This document shows, piece by piece, positions 29,191 through 38,749 of a DNA stretch of 64,000 nucleotides. Below the pieces are notes generated by a model, which did no database searches, had not been told where the DNA came from, and worked only from the letters and a program-made list of their open reading frames with translations. This DNA comes from Scytonematopsis contorta HA4267-MV1 (lineage in GTDB: Bacteria > Cyanobacteriota > Cyanobacteriia > Cyanobacteriales > Nostocaceae), in the NCBI GenBank assembly GCA_019359035.1, contig JAHHIC010000074.1:358774-422773 (forward strand). Reading direction: 5' to 3'. Each line of letters starts with the position of its first letter. The first letter of the stretch is position 1. The translations under genes were made by a program, and so were the position numbers.

Positions 29191-30702
29191 ATGAAAGAAG
29201 AGCTCAATATTCTAATTCAAGCTCAATACCCGCTAGTCTACCTTATGACCTCTGAGGAAGAGCGTGCTGAGCTAGCAATTTATACAATTGCCCAATTAGT
29301 AAAGCCGCAAAGGCGTGTATATGTGTGGACAGTAACTCACGGCATCGTTGAGTATGGCCAACCCCGTCAGGTAACACAGCACAATACTGTATCTCCGGAA
29401 GCAGCAATTGAGTGGATTATCCGACATCGGGAACCTGGTATATTTATTCTTAAAGATTTACACCCGTTTATTGATGCGCCTCCGACAACAAGGTCTTTGC
29501 GAGATGCTATAGCCAGCTTCAAAAATTCGCAAAAAAATATCATCTTGATGTCGCCGATGTTGAATATTCCCATAGAATTAGAAAAGGAAGTAGCAGTTCT
29601 TGACTTCCCGCTCCCTGATATGGGTGAGTTAAATAAGGTTTTGACTCAACATATAGATACTAATCGTGGACGTAGGCTAACAACAGATGCGCGAGAAAAA
29701 CTTCTCAAAGCTGCTTTGGGTTTAACCAAGGATGAAGCAGAGAAGGTGTACCGCAAGGCGCAAGTGACTGCACAGCGTCTAACGGAAGAAGAAGTAGATG
29801 TAGTTTTATCAGAAAAGAAACAATTAATCCGGCGCAATGGTATACTTGAGTACATCGAGGAAGATGAAACCATTGATGCTGTGGGAGGTTTGGAAGAGCT
29901 TAAAAAATGGTTAAAGCAACGCTCTAATGCATTTACAGAAAGAGCAAGAGAGTACGGATTGCCTCAACCAAAAGGTATGCTAATATTAGGTGTACCGGGC
30001 TGTGGTAAATCTCTGATTGCTAAAACTACATCTCGTCTATGGGGTTTACCGTTGTTACGTCTAGACATGGGTAGAGTTTATGACGGTTCTATGGTGGGAA
30101 GGTCGGAAGCAAATTTGCGGAACGCCTTAAAGACTGCCGAATCAATTTCTCCGGCAATATTGTTTATCGATGAGTTAGATAAATCTTTCGCTGGTAGTGC
30201 AGGTTCGGGTGATTCAGACGGAGGTACAAGTAGCCGTATATTCGGTTCGTTCCTTACCTGGATGCAAGAGAAGAAATCACCAGTATTTGTGATGGCGACA
30301 GCCAACCGAGTAGAGCGTTTACCTGGGGAATTCTTGCGGAAAGGACGTTTTGATGAAATCTTCTTTGTGGATTTACCTACTCCTGAAGAAAGACAAGATA
30401 TTTTCAAAATTCACCTAAATAAACGTCGTGAAGATATAACTCGGTTTGACTTAGAGCAACTTTCTAAGATGGCCGATGGCTTCTCTGGGGCAGAAATAGA
30501 ACAGGCTATAGTCGCTGCGATGTATGAAGCCTTTGCCCAAGAGCGCGAATTCACGCAATTAGATATTATTGCTGCTTTGAAAGCGACATTGCCGCTGTCG
30601 AAAACGATGCAAGAACAGGTTACAGCCTTACGGGACTGGGCCAGACAGCGAGCGCGTTCTGCAGCATCCTCCGTCGCAGAATATATGCGGATGGAGAGTT
30701 AA
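29191..30702 (+). CDS. ycf46: Ycf46 AAA ATPase
   Basis: Cytosolic AAA+ ATPase found in cyanobacteria and algal plastids; reported to affect photosynthetic carbon regulation, but its biochemical role is not settled. The 503-aa protein has an N-terminal non-catalytic AAA-like domain (about 1-230, QYPLVYLMTSEEERAE) and a C-terminal FtsH-like AAA domain: Walker A GVPGCGKSLIAKT (about residues 268-280), Walker B ILFIDELDKSF, and the SRH region ATANRVERLPGEFLRKGRFDE with arginine fingers. All motifs are intact. ATG at 29191; ycf35 follows on the same strand. Confidence 0.93.
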   Translation: MKEELNILIQAQYPLVYLMTSEEERAELAIYTIAQLVKPQRRVYVWTVTHGIVEYGQPRQVTQHNTVSPEAAIEWIIRHREPGIFILKDLHPFIDAPPTTRSLRDAIASFKNSQKNIILMSPMLNIPIELEKEVAVLDFPLPDMGELNKVLTQHIDTNRGRRLTTDAREKLLKAALGLTKDEAEKVYRKAQVTAQRLTEEEVDVVLSEKKQLIRRNGILEYIEEDETIDAVGGLEELKKWLKQRSNAFTERAREYGLPQPKGMLILGVPGCGKSLIAKTTSRLWGLPLLRLDMGRVYDGSMVGRSEANLRNALKTAESISPAILFIDELDKSFAGSAGSGDSDGGTSSRIFGSFLTWMQEKKSPVFVMATANRVERLPGEFLRKGRFDEIFFVDLPTPEERQDIFKIHLNKRREDITRFDLEQLSKMADGFSGAEIEQAIVAAMYEAFAQEREFTQLDIIAALKATLPLSKTMQEQVTALRDWARQRARSAASSVAEYMRMES

Positions 30703-30710
30703 AAAGCTTT

Positions 30711-30786
30711 CTCCTGTGTAAACAGGAGCAAAGGCTAGCTTAACCGGGCTAGCAAATAGGAAAAACCGCGACCTTATAAATCGCGG
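30711..30786. other. Three consecutive small hairpins between ycf46 and ycf35
   Basis: Three perfect stems lie in series: CTCCTGT/ACAGGAG (30711-30728), GCTAGC/GCTAGC (30734-30753) and CCGCGA/TCGCGG (30766-30786). None is followed by a clear T-run, so they may be processing or attenuation structures in the ycf35 leader rather than simple terminators. Confidence 0.5.
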
Positions 30787-30840
30787 CTTCAGCTAAAAAC
30801 CGTTGTCGTTTCTCAAACTTCTCTTTTGGAGGAAACCCAA

Positions 30841-31191
30841 ATGTCTCATTTTAGCACTCTGCGTACCAAAATCACCGATGCTGAAATCCTCAAAGCTTCC
30901 CTTCGTGACTTGGGCATTAGCGTAAAGACAGAAGCTGATGTTCGCGGTTACAATGGTCAGCGCGTTCGTTCCGACATCGTTGCTACTTTGGAAGGCGAAT
31001 ATGATTTAGGTTGGTCTCGTAACAGCGATGGCACCTTTGACCTAATCGCTGACTTATGGGGTGTTGCTAAAAAGCACAACCAAACCGAACTGATTAACTC
31101 TATCAACCAAAAATACGCCGTTAATAAGACCCTTGCTGAAGTTAAACAGCGCGGTCTGAACAACGCCAACGTCAAGTTGGTATTGCAATAA
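30841..31191 (+). CDS. ycf35: Ycf35 / DUF1257 protein
   Basis: A 116-aa protein of the Ycf35/DUF1257 family, conserved in cyanobacteria and red-lineage plastids, function unknown. The ATG at 30841 has GGAGGA at 30828-30833, 7 nt upstream. A TTG at 30826 is in frame but lies before the ribosome site, so it is not the start. Family sequence: SHFSTLRTKITDAEILKASL at the N-terminus, NGQRVRSDIVATLEGEYDLGW in the centre. A strong terminator follows at 31224. The gene follows ycf46 with hairpins in between. Confidence 0.92.
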   Translation: MSHFSTLRTKITDAEILKASLRDLGISVKTEADVRGYNGQRVRSDIVATLEGEYDLGWSRNSDGTFDLIADLWGVAKKHNQTELINSINQKYAVNKTLAEVKQRGLNNANVKLVLQ

Positions 31192-31223
31192 ATAGCAATT
31201 TATTGCGCGTTCCCAAAGCTGCA

Positions 31224-31262
31224 CGGGTTAACCAGATTTGTAGGGGTTGACCCGCTTTTTTT
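31224..31262 (+). terminator. Rho-independent terminator of ycf35
   Basis: A 10-bp stem with one G-T pair (CGGGTTAACC at 31224-31233, GGTTGACCCG at 31245-31254) is followed by CTTTTTTT. It lies 33 bp after the ycf35 stop. Confidence 0.85.
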
Positions 31263-31667
31263 CCCGGACTGGGGTGGCTCCCAGTCCTTTGTTTTTGGAA
31301 TATTAATAAGCTGATGGAACTTTTGCTAGTGTTGTTTACTAGCAAACTTTTTTATTTTTGTTGTTTGTGAAAACAAACTTAACCTGACAAATCTGAATTT
31401 ATCATTTTTTAACCATAAATTTCGTTGTCTGTAATTCAAATTTGTAAAGAAATATTGCAAATCTATACACATTTTTAATGGGAGTGGGGAATGGGGAATG
31501 GGGAATGGGGAATGGGGAATAGGGAATGGGGAATAGGGAATTGGTAATGGGTAATGGGGAATTGGTAATGGGTAATGGGTAATAGTCCAATCACCAATCC
31601 CTAATCCCCAATTACCAATCCCCAATTACCAATTACCAATCCCCAATTACCAATCCCCAATTACCAA
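31263..31667. repeat. Gap with GGGGAAT/TAATTGG short tandem repeats
   Basis: AT-rich DNA, then at about 31484-31681 a long run of 7-nt units, first GGGGAAT then complementary-type CCAATTA, which can fold into a large hairpin and runs into the acyltransferase coding sequence. No gene is present. Confidence 0.75.
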
Positions 31668-33095
31668 TTACCAATTACCAATTAGCTCCTTAAGAGCCTG
31701 ATGTAAATCTTGTGTTAGGTTAGTGACTGCGAGCCTTGCTGAGTGACGGTCTGCTTGATAAGTGGAAATGCGAGAGCTGACGTTGATGGGTTCTCCGACT
31801 GTAATTGTTGATTTTCTCCAACCTAAGCGAGGACGACCTGGAAGTTTTGTGTCTTTGATGCGGGACATCATATCAAATATAAGTAAAGTCATTTCCGCAA
31901 ATCTTTCTGGTGTTGGCTTTTCTTGAACATAATTTGTAGTCACTGTTACAAATGTTTCGGCTAAGCGCATGTGCCGCATTTGTAAATCTGCTTCTGTGGC
32001 AATCCAATCGGCTAACCCACGCTTAAAAGGTGGTAGGGTGTCTAATTCTGGTAAATCTTCGCGATAAATACGACTCCAACCAGCCTCTTCTAAACGCCGA
32101 CAACGGTCGATAAAACTTCCTTGAGCAGGTAAATGAAAATATTCTTCTGCGACTGTGAAGGCTGAATTCAACAAACGCTGTAAACGCACAGTTAGAATTT
32201 CTTCACGACTATGCTTATGAGTAATGGATGTGTCAATAGATATATTCCCTGATATATTTTGTTTATAGAAGTGCTGATAAAACTCTTCCATTTCATTAAC
32301 AAGATACTCAGCTAAACCCAACAAGCGCTGGTGATAAATTTCTTCTCTGCTGAGGTTGTCTTCAAACTTCTGCAACCCCAAACCGCTATCTGTTTCGAGC
32401 CTAGTCAATAACCAATTCAATTTGTCCCAAGGGGGATTTACATAACTATATTGAATTGTTATGGGTACTATAAATACTTCTTCCTGACGGTCTGCTTTGA
32501 GTAAATCTTCCGCACACCAAAAACCCAACTGAGCAACACCTGGTTCTAAAGTACCAACAATTCCACTGTGACCATTAGTAGCTCCTTCTGGTGCAACTGC
32601 GATTGGATACTTTGCATTCACAAAAAGAGTTCGTGCAGTTTTTAACCCAGTTTTGTCTAAAGCTTTACCTCTGCGTATAGGGAATCCCCCTAAACCAGAA
32701 AAATATGAACCTAACCAATCCCCTGCCCAGAGAGTCATCCCCCGCTCATACATAAAATGGGAATGAATCGGTTTTTGCAGATTTATACCCAACTTGTGAG
32801 CAGTTTGGGGCACAGCACGGGAAAGTAGGTATAACATACTCAATGGGTCGTCTGTTTCTGGATGACGGAATGCCATCAAAAAGCGGATTTTACCTGCTTG
32901 GAATTTTTGATAAAGCTCGACTAAACGCTCAACGTTTATAACTTCAAATTGTGTAATACCAGACGGTAACCAAGGTCTGAGGCGAAATCTAAGTACAATC
33001 GGTAGCGTCCACTGGGCAAATTTCAGAACAAATGGGTTAAACCGTGGGGGGATAAATTCTAATGGTGGTTGTACTCGGTCAATTTTATCTGACAA
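31668..33095 (-). CDS. Lysophospholipid/glycerol-3-phosphate acyltransferase-like protein
   Basis: PlsC-superfamily acyltransferase of 475 aa, expected to acylate a glycerophospholipid or related lipid at the membrane. Motifs: a His-Asp acyltransferase motif (AFRHPETDDPLSML), the acceptor-site FPIRRG, the VAPEGATNGHSG block (in place of the usual FPEGT), and IVPITIQYSY. It has a long C-terminal helical region that typical PlsC lacks, so it is a larger cyanobacterial subtype; substrate unknown. The final residues LIGNW and the stop at 31668-31670 come from the TAATTGG repeats downstream. ATG at 33095. Confidence 0.85.
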   Translation of the reverse strand: MSDKIDRVQPPLEFIPPRFNPFVLKFAQWTLPIVLRFRLRPWLPSGITQFEVINVERLVELYQKFQAGKIRFLMAFRHPETDDPLSMLYLLSRAVPQTAHKLGINLQKPIHSHFMYERGMTLWAGDWLGSYFSGLGGFPIRRGKALDKTGLKTARTLFVNAKYPIAVAPEGATNGHSGIVGTLEPGVAQLGFWCAEDLLKADRQEEVFIVPITIQYSYVNPPWDKLNWLLTRLETDSGLGLQKFEDNLSREEIYHQRLLGLAEYLVNEMEEFYQHFYKQNISGNISIDTSITHKHSREEILTVRLQRLLNSAFTVAEEYFHLPAQGSFIDRCRRLEEAGWSRIYREDLPELDTLPPFKRGLADWIATEADLQMRHMRLAETFVTVTTNYVQEKPTPERFAEMTLLIFDMMSRIKDTKLPGRPRLGWRKSTITVGEPINVSSRISTYQADRHSARLAVTNLTQDLHQALKELIGNW

Positions 33096-33977
33096 TTTGG
33101 CTGTTCTCCAGATTACTATGCTTCCGGTGGCTAATGACTCGCATTTGCTTTGCTTTTCTCCAGAAGCATTTTAATTCTAGAATTTTTTCAACGGAGGAAG
33201 AAACAAGAACAAAGAAGGAGGAGGTCTTCTTAATTTTTTTTAATCTTTCTTGACTACAGCCGCTAGGGCGCCAGACCGCTAGACCACTAGACCATCAGAT
33301 CACCGCTAGACCGCCCGCCAGAGAATAAATTCTCTGTCTAATAGCTAAAGTCCTCTTAAGAGGACTAAAAATTATGTTTTTTTATGTAATTTACTCACTA
33401 TAAAGTTGATTTTGATACTTTAAATATGTTTTCCACTATAATTTGGCGAGCGATGGTTAAACCTAATTTGATGTGAAGTTACGGTTTATACAAATCAAGC
33501 CCTGGAATCGATTCAATAGGCTAAAATCTACACCTACAAAAAACCTGGTAAAAACTACTAATAACTGGTATTTTCAGTAGTGTCCCAGTGCCGAAGGCTA
33601 GCCGTTTCGGTGAAACCCCCTATTTTACGTAACCTTGCTTCAAGCTTTTGCTACACTTGTAGCAGTCGCAGTAACTTTTCCTCTCTTACTTTTAGTTTTT
33701 TTAGGACTATCCGCAATCAAGGAATCCCGTAGGAACCGCAACACGGTATCAGGTTAGTAGTGGTAAATTCATAAAATCAGCCTTAAAAAAGTTGTAGTGG
33801 GACGCATAAGCGACTTGCTGGGCTAAAGCGATAGTAAATTCATAAAATCAGCCTTACAAAAGTTGTAGTGGGACGCATAAGCGACCTACTTGACAAACGT
33901 GACATATAAAAAAGACGTGACATGTCACGTCTCTACATTATTTTATGATGTTTAATTTGCCCAGTATGGTATGGGTG
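33096..33977. repeat. Long repeat-rich intergenic stretch
   Basis: About 880 bp mostly made of repeat fragments: CTAGACC-type short repeats (about 33258-33312), one arm of the nested palindrome family (33313-33373; compare 3304-3354), two 52-bp direct repeats with one mismatch and a 71-bp period (33763-33814 and 33834-33885), and a GACGTGACATGTCACGTC palindrome (about 33914-33931). The only possible gene is the small ORF at 33635-33757. Confidence 0.7.
33635..33757 (+). CDS. Possible small single-pass membrane protein
   Basis: A 40-codon frame starting at a TTG, with one strong hydrophobic helix (TLVAVAVTFPLLLLVFLGLSA) followed by a basic tail (IKESRRNRNTVSG). The hydrophobic-then-basic pattern is that of small thylakoid or inner membrane subunits, but I do not recognise the family and no ribosome binding site is clear. 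It lies among repeats, so it may be a remnant or chance frame. Confidence 0.35.
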   Translation: MLQAFATLVAVAVTFPLLLLVFLGLSAIKESRRNRNTVSG

Positions 33978-34724
33978 TTAACCCAGGGTATCCGGGTCAA
34001 CACCTAACTCTCGCAACTTAGCGGCTAAAATTTCAGCTCGTTGGCGTTCTTGTTCAGCTCGTTGGCGTTCTTGTTCGGCTTGTTCGCTGCTCCATAACAG
34101 CAAATTACCCTCGCTATCCCACCACCGCAGCCAATTTATATTTTGACGCAAGCGCTCACCCTGCCAAATTCCTAGAAATAACTCTAATTCAGGAATCCAA
34201 AAACGTCCGTTATTATCTGCTTGCTGCAAGACGTATTTTCCATCTTGTAAACATCTCACTTCTAAGCTAGGTTCGTAAGGGTCATAAGTTATATAACTGG
34301 GAACTTGAAGAATTCGTTCGTAAAAATATAGCTTGCCATAAGGTGGAGTCGAACGTACTGACAACTCTCCTCCATCTGTTTCTGACAAAAATTCCATTAC
34401 AACAGCAACGGAACCACCCTCTAAATTAGGGGTATAACTACGACGAACTATATCCACAGCTACAGGTTGAACTTGCGGAACATAGAGCCAATCAGGAGCT
34501 TTAACAATAATTTTTTTATTAACTGTGGCTACAAGTCCAAAATTAGATGCAATCAACATTTGGGGTAGAATGCGTCCCACAGCACCTAACGCATCTGTAA
34601 GTGCTGCTGCAAGAAGGGGTTGCTGGATATTTTCCACTGGGTCGTCGGGTAAAATAAAGTCCGCAGGGAGAGGTTCCCAAGTAACGATTGGTTGTTTTTG
34701 TACAGGGTCAGCCTGTAAAACCAT
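33978..34724 (-). CDS. Uma2 family endonuclease (PD-(D/E)XK superfamily)
   Basis: Cyanobacterial Uma2-type restriction-endonuclease-fold protein, 248 aa from the ATG at 34724 (MVLQADPVQKQP). The open frame extends to 34922, but those residues are encoded by an inverted-repeat element and are not protein-like. The family core is seen as IIVKAPDWLYVPQVQPV and VVMEFLSETDGGE, the fold's Glu region, followed by KLYFYERILQVPSYITYDP. The C-terminus is a short coiled coil of tandem QAEQERQRAE repeats ending RELGVDPDTLG, typical of the family. Biological role unknown; such genes are numerous in Nostocales. The core lacks some of the usual acidic spacing, so catalysis is not certain. Confidence 0.82.
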   Translation of the reverse strand: MVLQADPVQKQPIVTWEPLPADFILPDDPVENIQQPLLAAALTDALGAVGRILPQMLIASNFGLVATVNKKIIVKAPDWLYVPQVQPVAVDIVRRSYTPNLEGGSVAVVMEFLSETDGGELSVRSTPPYGKLYFYERILQVPSYITYDPYEPSLEVRCLQDGKYVLQQADNNGRFWIPELELFLGIWQGERLRQNINWLRWWDSEGNLLLWSSEQAEQERQRAEQERQRAEILAAKLRELGVDPDTLG

Positions 34725-34794
34725 AAAATTACTCCAAAAAAATTTACTTGGAGTGTACAAAAGTATCATAACAGCAAGGAAGAAAAAGGAAAAA

Positions 34795-34986
34795 AATACC
34801 CCTGAACTAAAGTTCGGGCTAAAAGCTAAAACCCGTTGAAAACGGGTTGATAAATGGGTTTCGGCACAAATATCAAACCCATTTTTAATGGGTTGAAACC
34901 TTGGTTTCAACACAAATTCCAACCTGCTATTAACCCGTTAAAAACGGGTTACAGCTTTTAGCCCGAACTTTAGTTCAGGGGTATTT
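34795..34986. repeat. 192-bp inverted-repeat (MITE-like) element
   Basis: Arms of about 54 bp at 34795-34848 and 34932-34986 are reverse complements with few mismatches (AAATACCCCTGAACTAAAGT at the ends). Inside are further palindromes (AACCCGTT-AACGGGTT and AAACCCATT-AATGGGTT) and TTGAAACC. It starts about 70 bp upstream of the Uma2 start codon and makes a false N-terminal extension there. Confidence 0.8.
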
Positions 34987-35129
34987 CACGTAACTTTAGG
35001 ATTATTTCAATACCCATGTGTACACAGTAACGCTACCACTACCCAAAAAATTTAGGGGATGGTTAAGGAACCATCCCCACATAACCCTCTTATTGCCTTG
35101 TAATCTCGACACCGTTTCTTAGTTAAAGA
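34987..35129. other. Short gap downstream of ndhD
   Basis: Contains GGGGATGGTTAAGGAACCATCCCC (about 35053-35076), a palindromic stem that would serve as a terminator structure for ndhD, although the following T-run is weak. No gene. Confidence 0.5.
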
Positions 35130-36743
35130 CTATTCAGAAACAGTGGTTAAATTTTCGATTTCGCTATAAGCCAAAGTTGGTGCTTCAACAGCTTGCGATA
35201 AAATTTGTGATTCAGTTCCTTGAGCCACTACAGGTAAAGACTGACGAGCATGAGCAGCAACTTCTACAGTTTTCACATCATAGATTTGGGTAACCAGTTT
35301 AGGATACAAACCGATACCGATGATGGGAAGTAACAAACAAGCAGTGATAAACAACTCACGAGGATTAACATCAGCTATAAATCCGTCGAGGTGTAACTCA
35401 GGGCTTTGTTTACCGTAGAACACTTCTTTCAACATCGACAGCAAGTAAATCGGAGTTAAAATCACACCAACTGCAGACAGAAGCACAATTACAATTTTGA
35501 AGCTAGAGCTATACACATCGCTGGTCGTAATTCCCAGGAAGACCATCAACTCACCTACGAAACCACTCATTCCAGGTAACGCTAAGGAAGCCATCGAACC
35601 AGCAGTGAACAGAGCGAAAGTAGTAGGCATTACCTTACCAATACCACCCATTTTGTCCATCGACAAGGTATGTGTGCGCTCATATGTTACACCAGCAAGG
35701 AAGAACAGAGCGGCTGCAATCAAACCGTGGGAAATCATTTGCAATACTGCACCACTGATACCAATTTCAGTGTAGGAAGCAATTCCTATCAGTACAAACC
35801 CCATGTGAGCGATAGAAGAATAAGCCAAGCGACGTTTGAGGTTAGTTTGAGCAAAAGCGCAACAAGCTCCGTAGATAATATTTACAACACCCAACACAGC
35901 CAACACTGGAGCAAAGTTCACATGAGCGTTAGGTAACATTTCCATGTTGAAGCGGATTAAACCGTAACCACCCATCTTCAACAACACACCAGCCAAAATC
36001 ATCGAACCAGCTGCAGGTGCTTCACCGTGAGCATCAGGTAACCAAGTATGGAAAGGGAAAATTGAGAGTTTTACGCCGAAAGCAATTAAGAAACCAGTGT
36101 AGAGTAACAGTTCAAAAACTTTAGAATATTCTTTCAGACCAAGGGTAGCCATATCAAAGGTGAAATTATCACCGTAGAACGCCATCCCCAAACCAGCGAC
36201 CAAGATAAATATAGATGCAGCGGCTGTATAGATAATAAATTTAGTAGCAGCGTAACGGCGGTTTGGACCACCCCATATAGAAATCAACAAATACACAGGA
36301 ACCAACTCAAGTTCCCACATCAAGAAGAACAACAGCAAATCTTGGGCTGCAAATACCCCTATTTGGGCACTATACATCACCAACATCATCGAATAAAACA
36401 AACGTGGCTTATTTGTAACCTTCCAAGCTGCAAATATTGCCAATGTGTTTATAAGTCCGGTTAACAATATCAGCGGCATTGATAAACCATCAACCGCTAA
36501 AGACCAATTCAAACCTATCTGAGGAATCCAACTGTATGACTCTGATAATTGAAATGTTGAAAGTTGAAAATCGTAGTTCTGCCAAAAAGCGATAATCATC
36601 AACGCGAAATCAGCTATCGCAACTCCCAAGGTGTACCAACGAACCGTTTTACCTTCTTTACCTGGGATTAAAGGAACCGCCAATCCTGCTACTAGAGGCA
36701 GGGCAATCATCGTACTTAACCAAGGAAATTCCATAAAATTCAT
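35130..36743 (-). CDS. ndhD: NAD(P)H-quinone oxidoreductase subunit 4 (NdhD1-type)
   Basis: Proton-pumping membrane subunit of the NDH-1 complex used for cyclic electron flow and respiration in thylakoids. The 537-aa protein has about 14 membrane helices, the conserved [18 protein letters not shown] motif with the functional Glu, [27 protein letters not shown] with the proton-channel Lys, and [16 protein letters not shown] use the ATG at 36743 ([11 protein letters not shown]); a GTG at 36746 and an ATG at 36734 are alternatives. Sequence features match the D1 form ([17 protein letters not shown]). No other ndh gene is in the window, so ndhF is not adjacent on this side of the gene. Confidence 0.94.
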   Translation of the reverse strand: MNFMEFPWLSTMIALPLVAGLAVPLIPGKEGKTVRWYTLGVAIADFALMIIAFWQNYDFQLSTFQLSESYSWIPQIGLNWSLAVDGLSMPLILLTGLINTLAIFAAWKVTNKPRLFYSMMLVMYSAQIGVFAAQDLLLFFLMWELELVPVYLLISIWGGPNRRYAATKFIIYTAAASIFILVAGLGMAFYGDNFTFDMATLGLKEYSKVFELLLYTGFLIAFGVKLSIFPFHTWLPDAHGEAPAAGSMILAGVLLKMGGYGLIRFNMEMLPNAHVNFAPVLAVLGVVNIIYGACCAFAQTNLKRRLAYSSIAHMGFVLIGIASYTEIGISGAVLQMISHGLIAAALFFLAGVTYERTHTLSMDKMGGIGKVMPTTFALFTAGSMASLALPGMSGFVGELMVFLGITTSDVYSSSFKIVIVLLSAVGVILTPIYLLSMLKEVFYGKQSPELHLDGFIADVNPRELFITACLLLPIIGIGLYPKLVTQIYDVKTVEVAAHARQSLPVVAQGTESQILSQAVEAPTLAYSEIENLTTVSE

Positions 36744-37148
36744 CACCGAGAATATTGTTTTGCTTGCTTGCTTCTCTATGAACTTATATTAACATCTATT
36801 TACTTTTGTAACGAAATCTGAATCTAAAGAATTCTGATTACCTCCATCGATAAGGATATATACTTACTTATTCTTTCGATAGACCATATTAAGAGCGAAT
36901 TTCTGTAACGTCAATAAAAGGTGGAACGCTTTTAAAATAAGCTCTGGAGATATTTTAAAGTTTTGTTAAGATATATGTATTTTGAGGTGAGCGCTTGCCA
37001 CTGCTTAATATAAAGAGAAAAAATAACCCCACCCCCAACCCCCTACCCCGCAAGCGGGGAGGGGGCTACGATTTTTTTGGATTTTGTGTAGAGGTGATTA
37101 CATGTGTAGAGACGTTACATGTAACGTCTCTACATTTGATTGTCGTGT
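36744..37148. repeat. ndhD upstream region with two dispersed repeats
   Basis: About 240 bp of AT-rich DNA upstream of ndhD that probably holds its promoter, then one arm of the GC-rich CCCCACCCCCAACCCCC repeat (about 37026-37069; compare 14339-14383) and a GTAGAGACGTTACATGTAAC palindrome with matching arms (about 37098-37125). No gene is seen. Confidence 0.65.
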
Positions 37149-38117
37149 TTATTGTTGTGTTGCGGTGGCTCCTTGTTTATCAATGGAAAGGACGCGCACC
37201 ACAGCATTAATACCTAAATTATTCCAGGCTGCTGCCATCGCCACCGCGACATCTTGTGAATGCGAAGTATCACTTAAAGCCAATAGGGTAGGGCCAGCTC
37301 CACTGATTACCATTCCCAAAGCGCCCGCAGATATTGCTTCAGCGTAAATAACATCATATCCTCTAATCAGTGATTTCCTGTAAGGCTGATGTAACTTATC
37401 TTGCATAGATGTCCGCAGCCAATCAGCATTACCAGTTTCCAAACCCCGCAACAACAAACCCAAATGAGCCGCATTAAAAATCGCATCCCCCCGACTCACC
37501 TCAGTAGGTAAAACCAGTCGAGCCTCCTTAGTAGAAAGCTCAAAATCCGGAATCGCCACCACAGGAACAACCTCAGCACACCAAGGAACCTCACAAACCT
37601 CCCACCCTTGGCGACCTTGGCAACTTGGCGGTTCGTTCTCTAACTTCGTAGCCGCCAAGCGACACCCCCCCAAAAGCGCCGGCACAACATTATCAGGATG
37701 ACCCTCCATCTCCACAGCCAACCCCATCACCTCAGTTTGGCTCAAAGGCTCACCCGTCAAAACATTAGCACCAAGCAATCCCCCAACAATAGCCGTAGCC
37801 GAACTACCCAAACCCCTAGCCAACGGAACACCCAACTTAATCTCAATTTCAACAGTTGGAGGAGACTTCTCTATATATTGATATAACTTCAGAAACGCCT
37901 CATAGAGCAAATTACTTTTATCAGTTTGAACCCGTTCCGCTTCTTTTCCCACAACAGTAATAATTACCCCCCCCTCCTCCAAAGAAGAGGAAGAATCACA
38001 GAGAGTAAACTTAAACTCGTTATAAAGCGTTAAAGCAGCACCGATACAGTCAAAACCGGGACCCAGATTAGCGGTAGTAGCAGGAACGGTAACAGATACA
38101 GAGGAAAGCACAGACAT
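37149..38117 (-). CDS. thrB: Homoserine kinase
   Basis: GHMP-family kinase that phosphorylates homoserine in threonine biosynthesis. The 322-aa protein has the N-terminal VPATTANLGPGFDCIGAAL, the ATP-binding LARGLGSSATAIVGGLLGAN, the EGHPDNVVPALLGG segment and the C-terminal MVISGAGPTLLAL. Length is normal. ATG at 38117. Separate from thrS by the toxin-antitoxin pair and a gap, so no operon is implied despite the shared amino acid. Confidence 0.95.
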   Translation of the reverse strand: MSVLSSVSVTVPATTANLGPGFDCIGAALTLYNEFKFTLCDSSSSLEEGGVIITVVGKEAERVQTDKSNLLYEAFLKLYQYIEKSPPTVEIEIKLGVPLARGLGSSATAIVGGLLGANVLTGEPLSQTEVMGLAVEMEGHPDNVVPALLGGCRLAATKLENEPPSCQGRQGWEVCEVPWCAEVVPVVAIPDFELSTKEARLVLPTEVSRGDAIFNAAHLGLLLRGLETGNADWLRTSMQDKLHQPYRKSLIRGYDVIYAEAISAGALGMVISGAGPTLLALSDTSHSQDVAVAMAAAWNNLGINAVVRVLSIDKQGATATQQ

Positions 38118-38473
38118 GAAGATACTTAAAAATAATAGTCTATTGACTAATAAATAAGCATCTCATGTATTGGCTACTGTTGAAAGTAGTGATGGAATTG
38201 CGATTCAATAACTTGAAATTAGCTGTATTTATGTACCTAAAATTTGCCTTGAATTTTCTTTATTGAAAGAAAAACTTTAGACTATAAGCGCTCGTTAAAA
38301 AGTCAAGCGTTTCCACAAAAATTTACATTTTGAAAACAATCCGGTCACCTAATATTAAACAAAGAATATAGTTTTTAAATTGATTTTAGATAATAAGCGT
38401 TCCCACACAAAGCATGGGAACGAGGGATAATTATCTTTTTTCTAGTTTTTTGTCAACAGATAGATTTAGAATG
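38118..38473. other. Gap holding a CGTTCCCA/TGGGAACG hairpin
   Basis: No gene in about 355 bp. At 38398-38422 an 8-bp perfect stem (CGTTCCCA/TGGGAACG, 9-nt loop), within wider symmetry (GATAAT... ATTATC), lies just beyond the toxin gene stop; it is a common cyanobacterial repeat type and may end the toxin-antitoxin transcript. The rest is AT-rich. Confidence 0.55.
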
Positions 38474-38749
38474 TTATCTTTCTTTATAAATCACTGACGC
38501 AATCGTGATTTTCTCACCCTTAATTCGATAGATGACTCGGTAGCTAAAAGCTGCAAATTCCCTGACATTTTTATCGTCGAACTCCGGTACTGGTTTACCA
38601 GAATAGGGGTCTTTACTCAATTCATCTGTTACGTCCAGTATTTTTTTAATGACCGCAGCAGCATAGGACATTGAGTCACGAGCTATATATCCAGCAATTA
38701 CTTCGACATCTTCTAACGCAGTGGGTGACCATTCTATTTGATAAGCCAT
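38474..38749 (-). CDS. ParE/RelE-family toxin
   Basis: Toxin half of a type II toxin-antitoxin pair, 91 aa, RelE/ParE fold. Family features: MAYQIEWSPTALEDVEVIAGYI at the start, DELSKDPYSGKPVPEF in the middle, and FAAFSYRVIYRIKGEKITI with the Arg/Tyr strand. The gene overlaps the end of the antitoxin gene by 16 bp, so translation is coupled and the antitoxin is made first. The target could be gyrase or ribosomal mRNA; the longer helix and charged loop make ParE more likely. Confidence 0.88.
   Translation of the reverse strand: MAYQIEWSPTALEDVEVIAGYIARDSMSYAAAVIKKILDVTDELSKDPYSGKPVPEFDDKNVREFAAFSYRVIYRIKGEKITIASVIYKER

Noticed and set aside
34725..34922. 66-residue N-terminal extension of the Uma2 protein
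   Set aside because: It is encoded by the inverted-repeat element and is unlike the family; the ATG at 34724 fits better.
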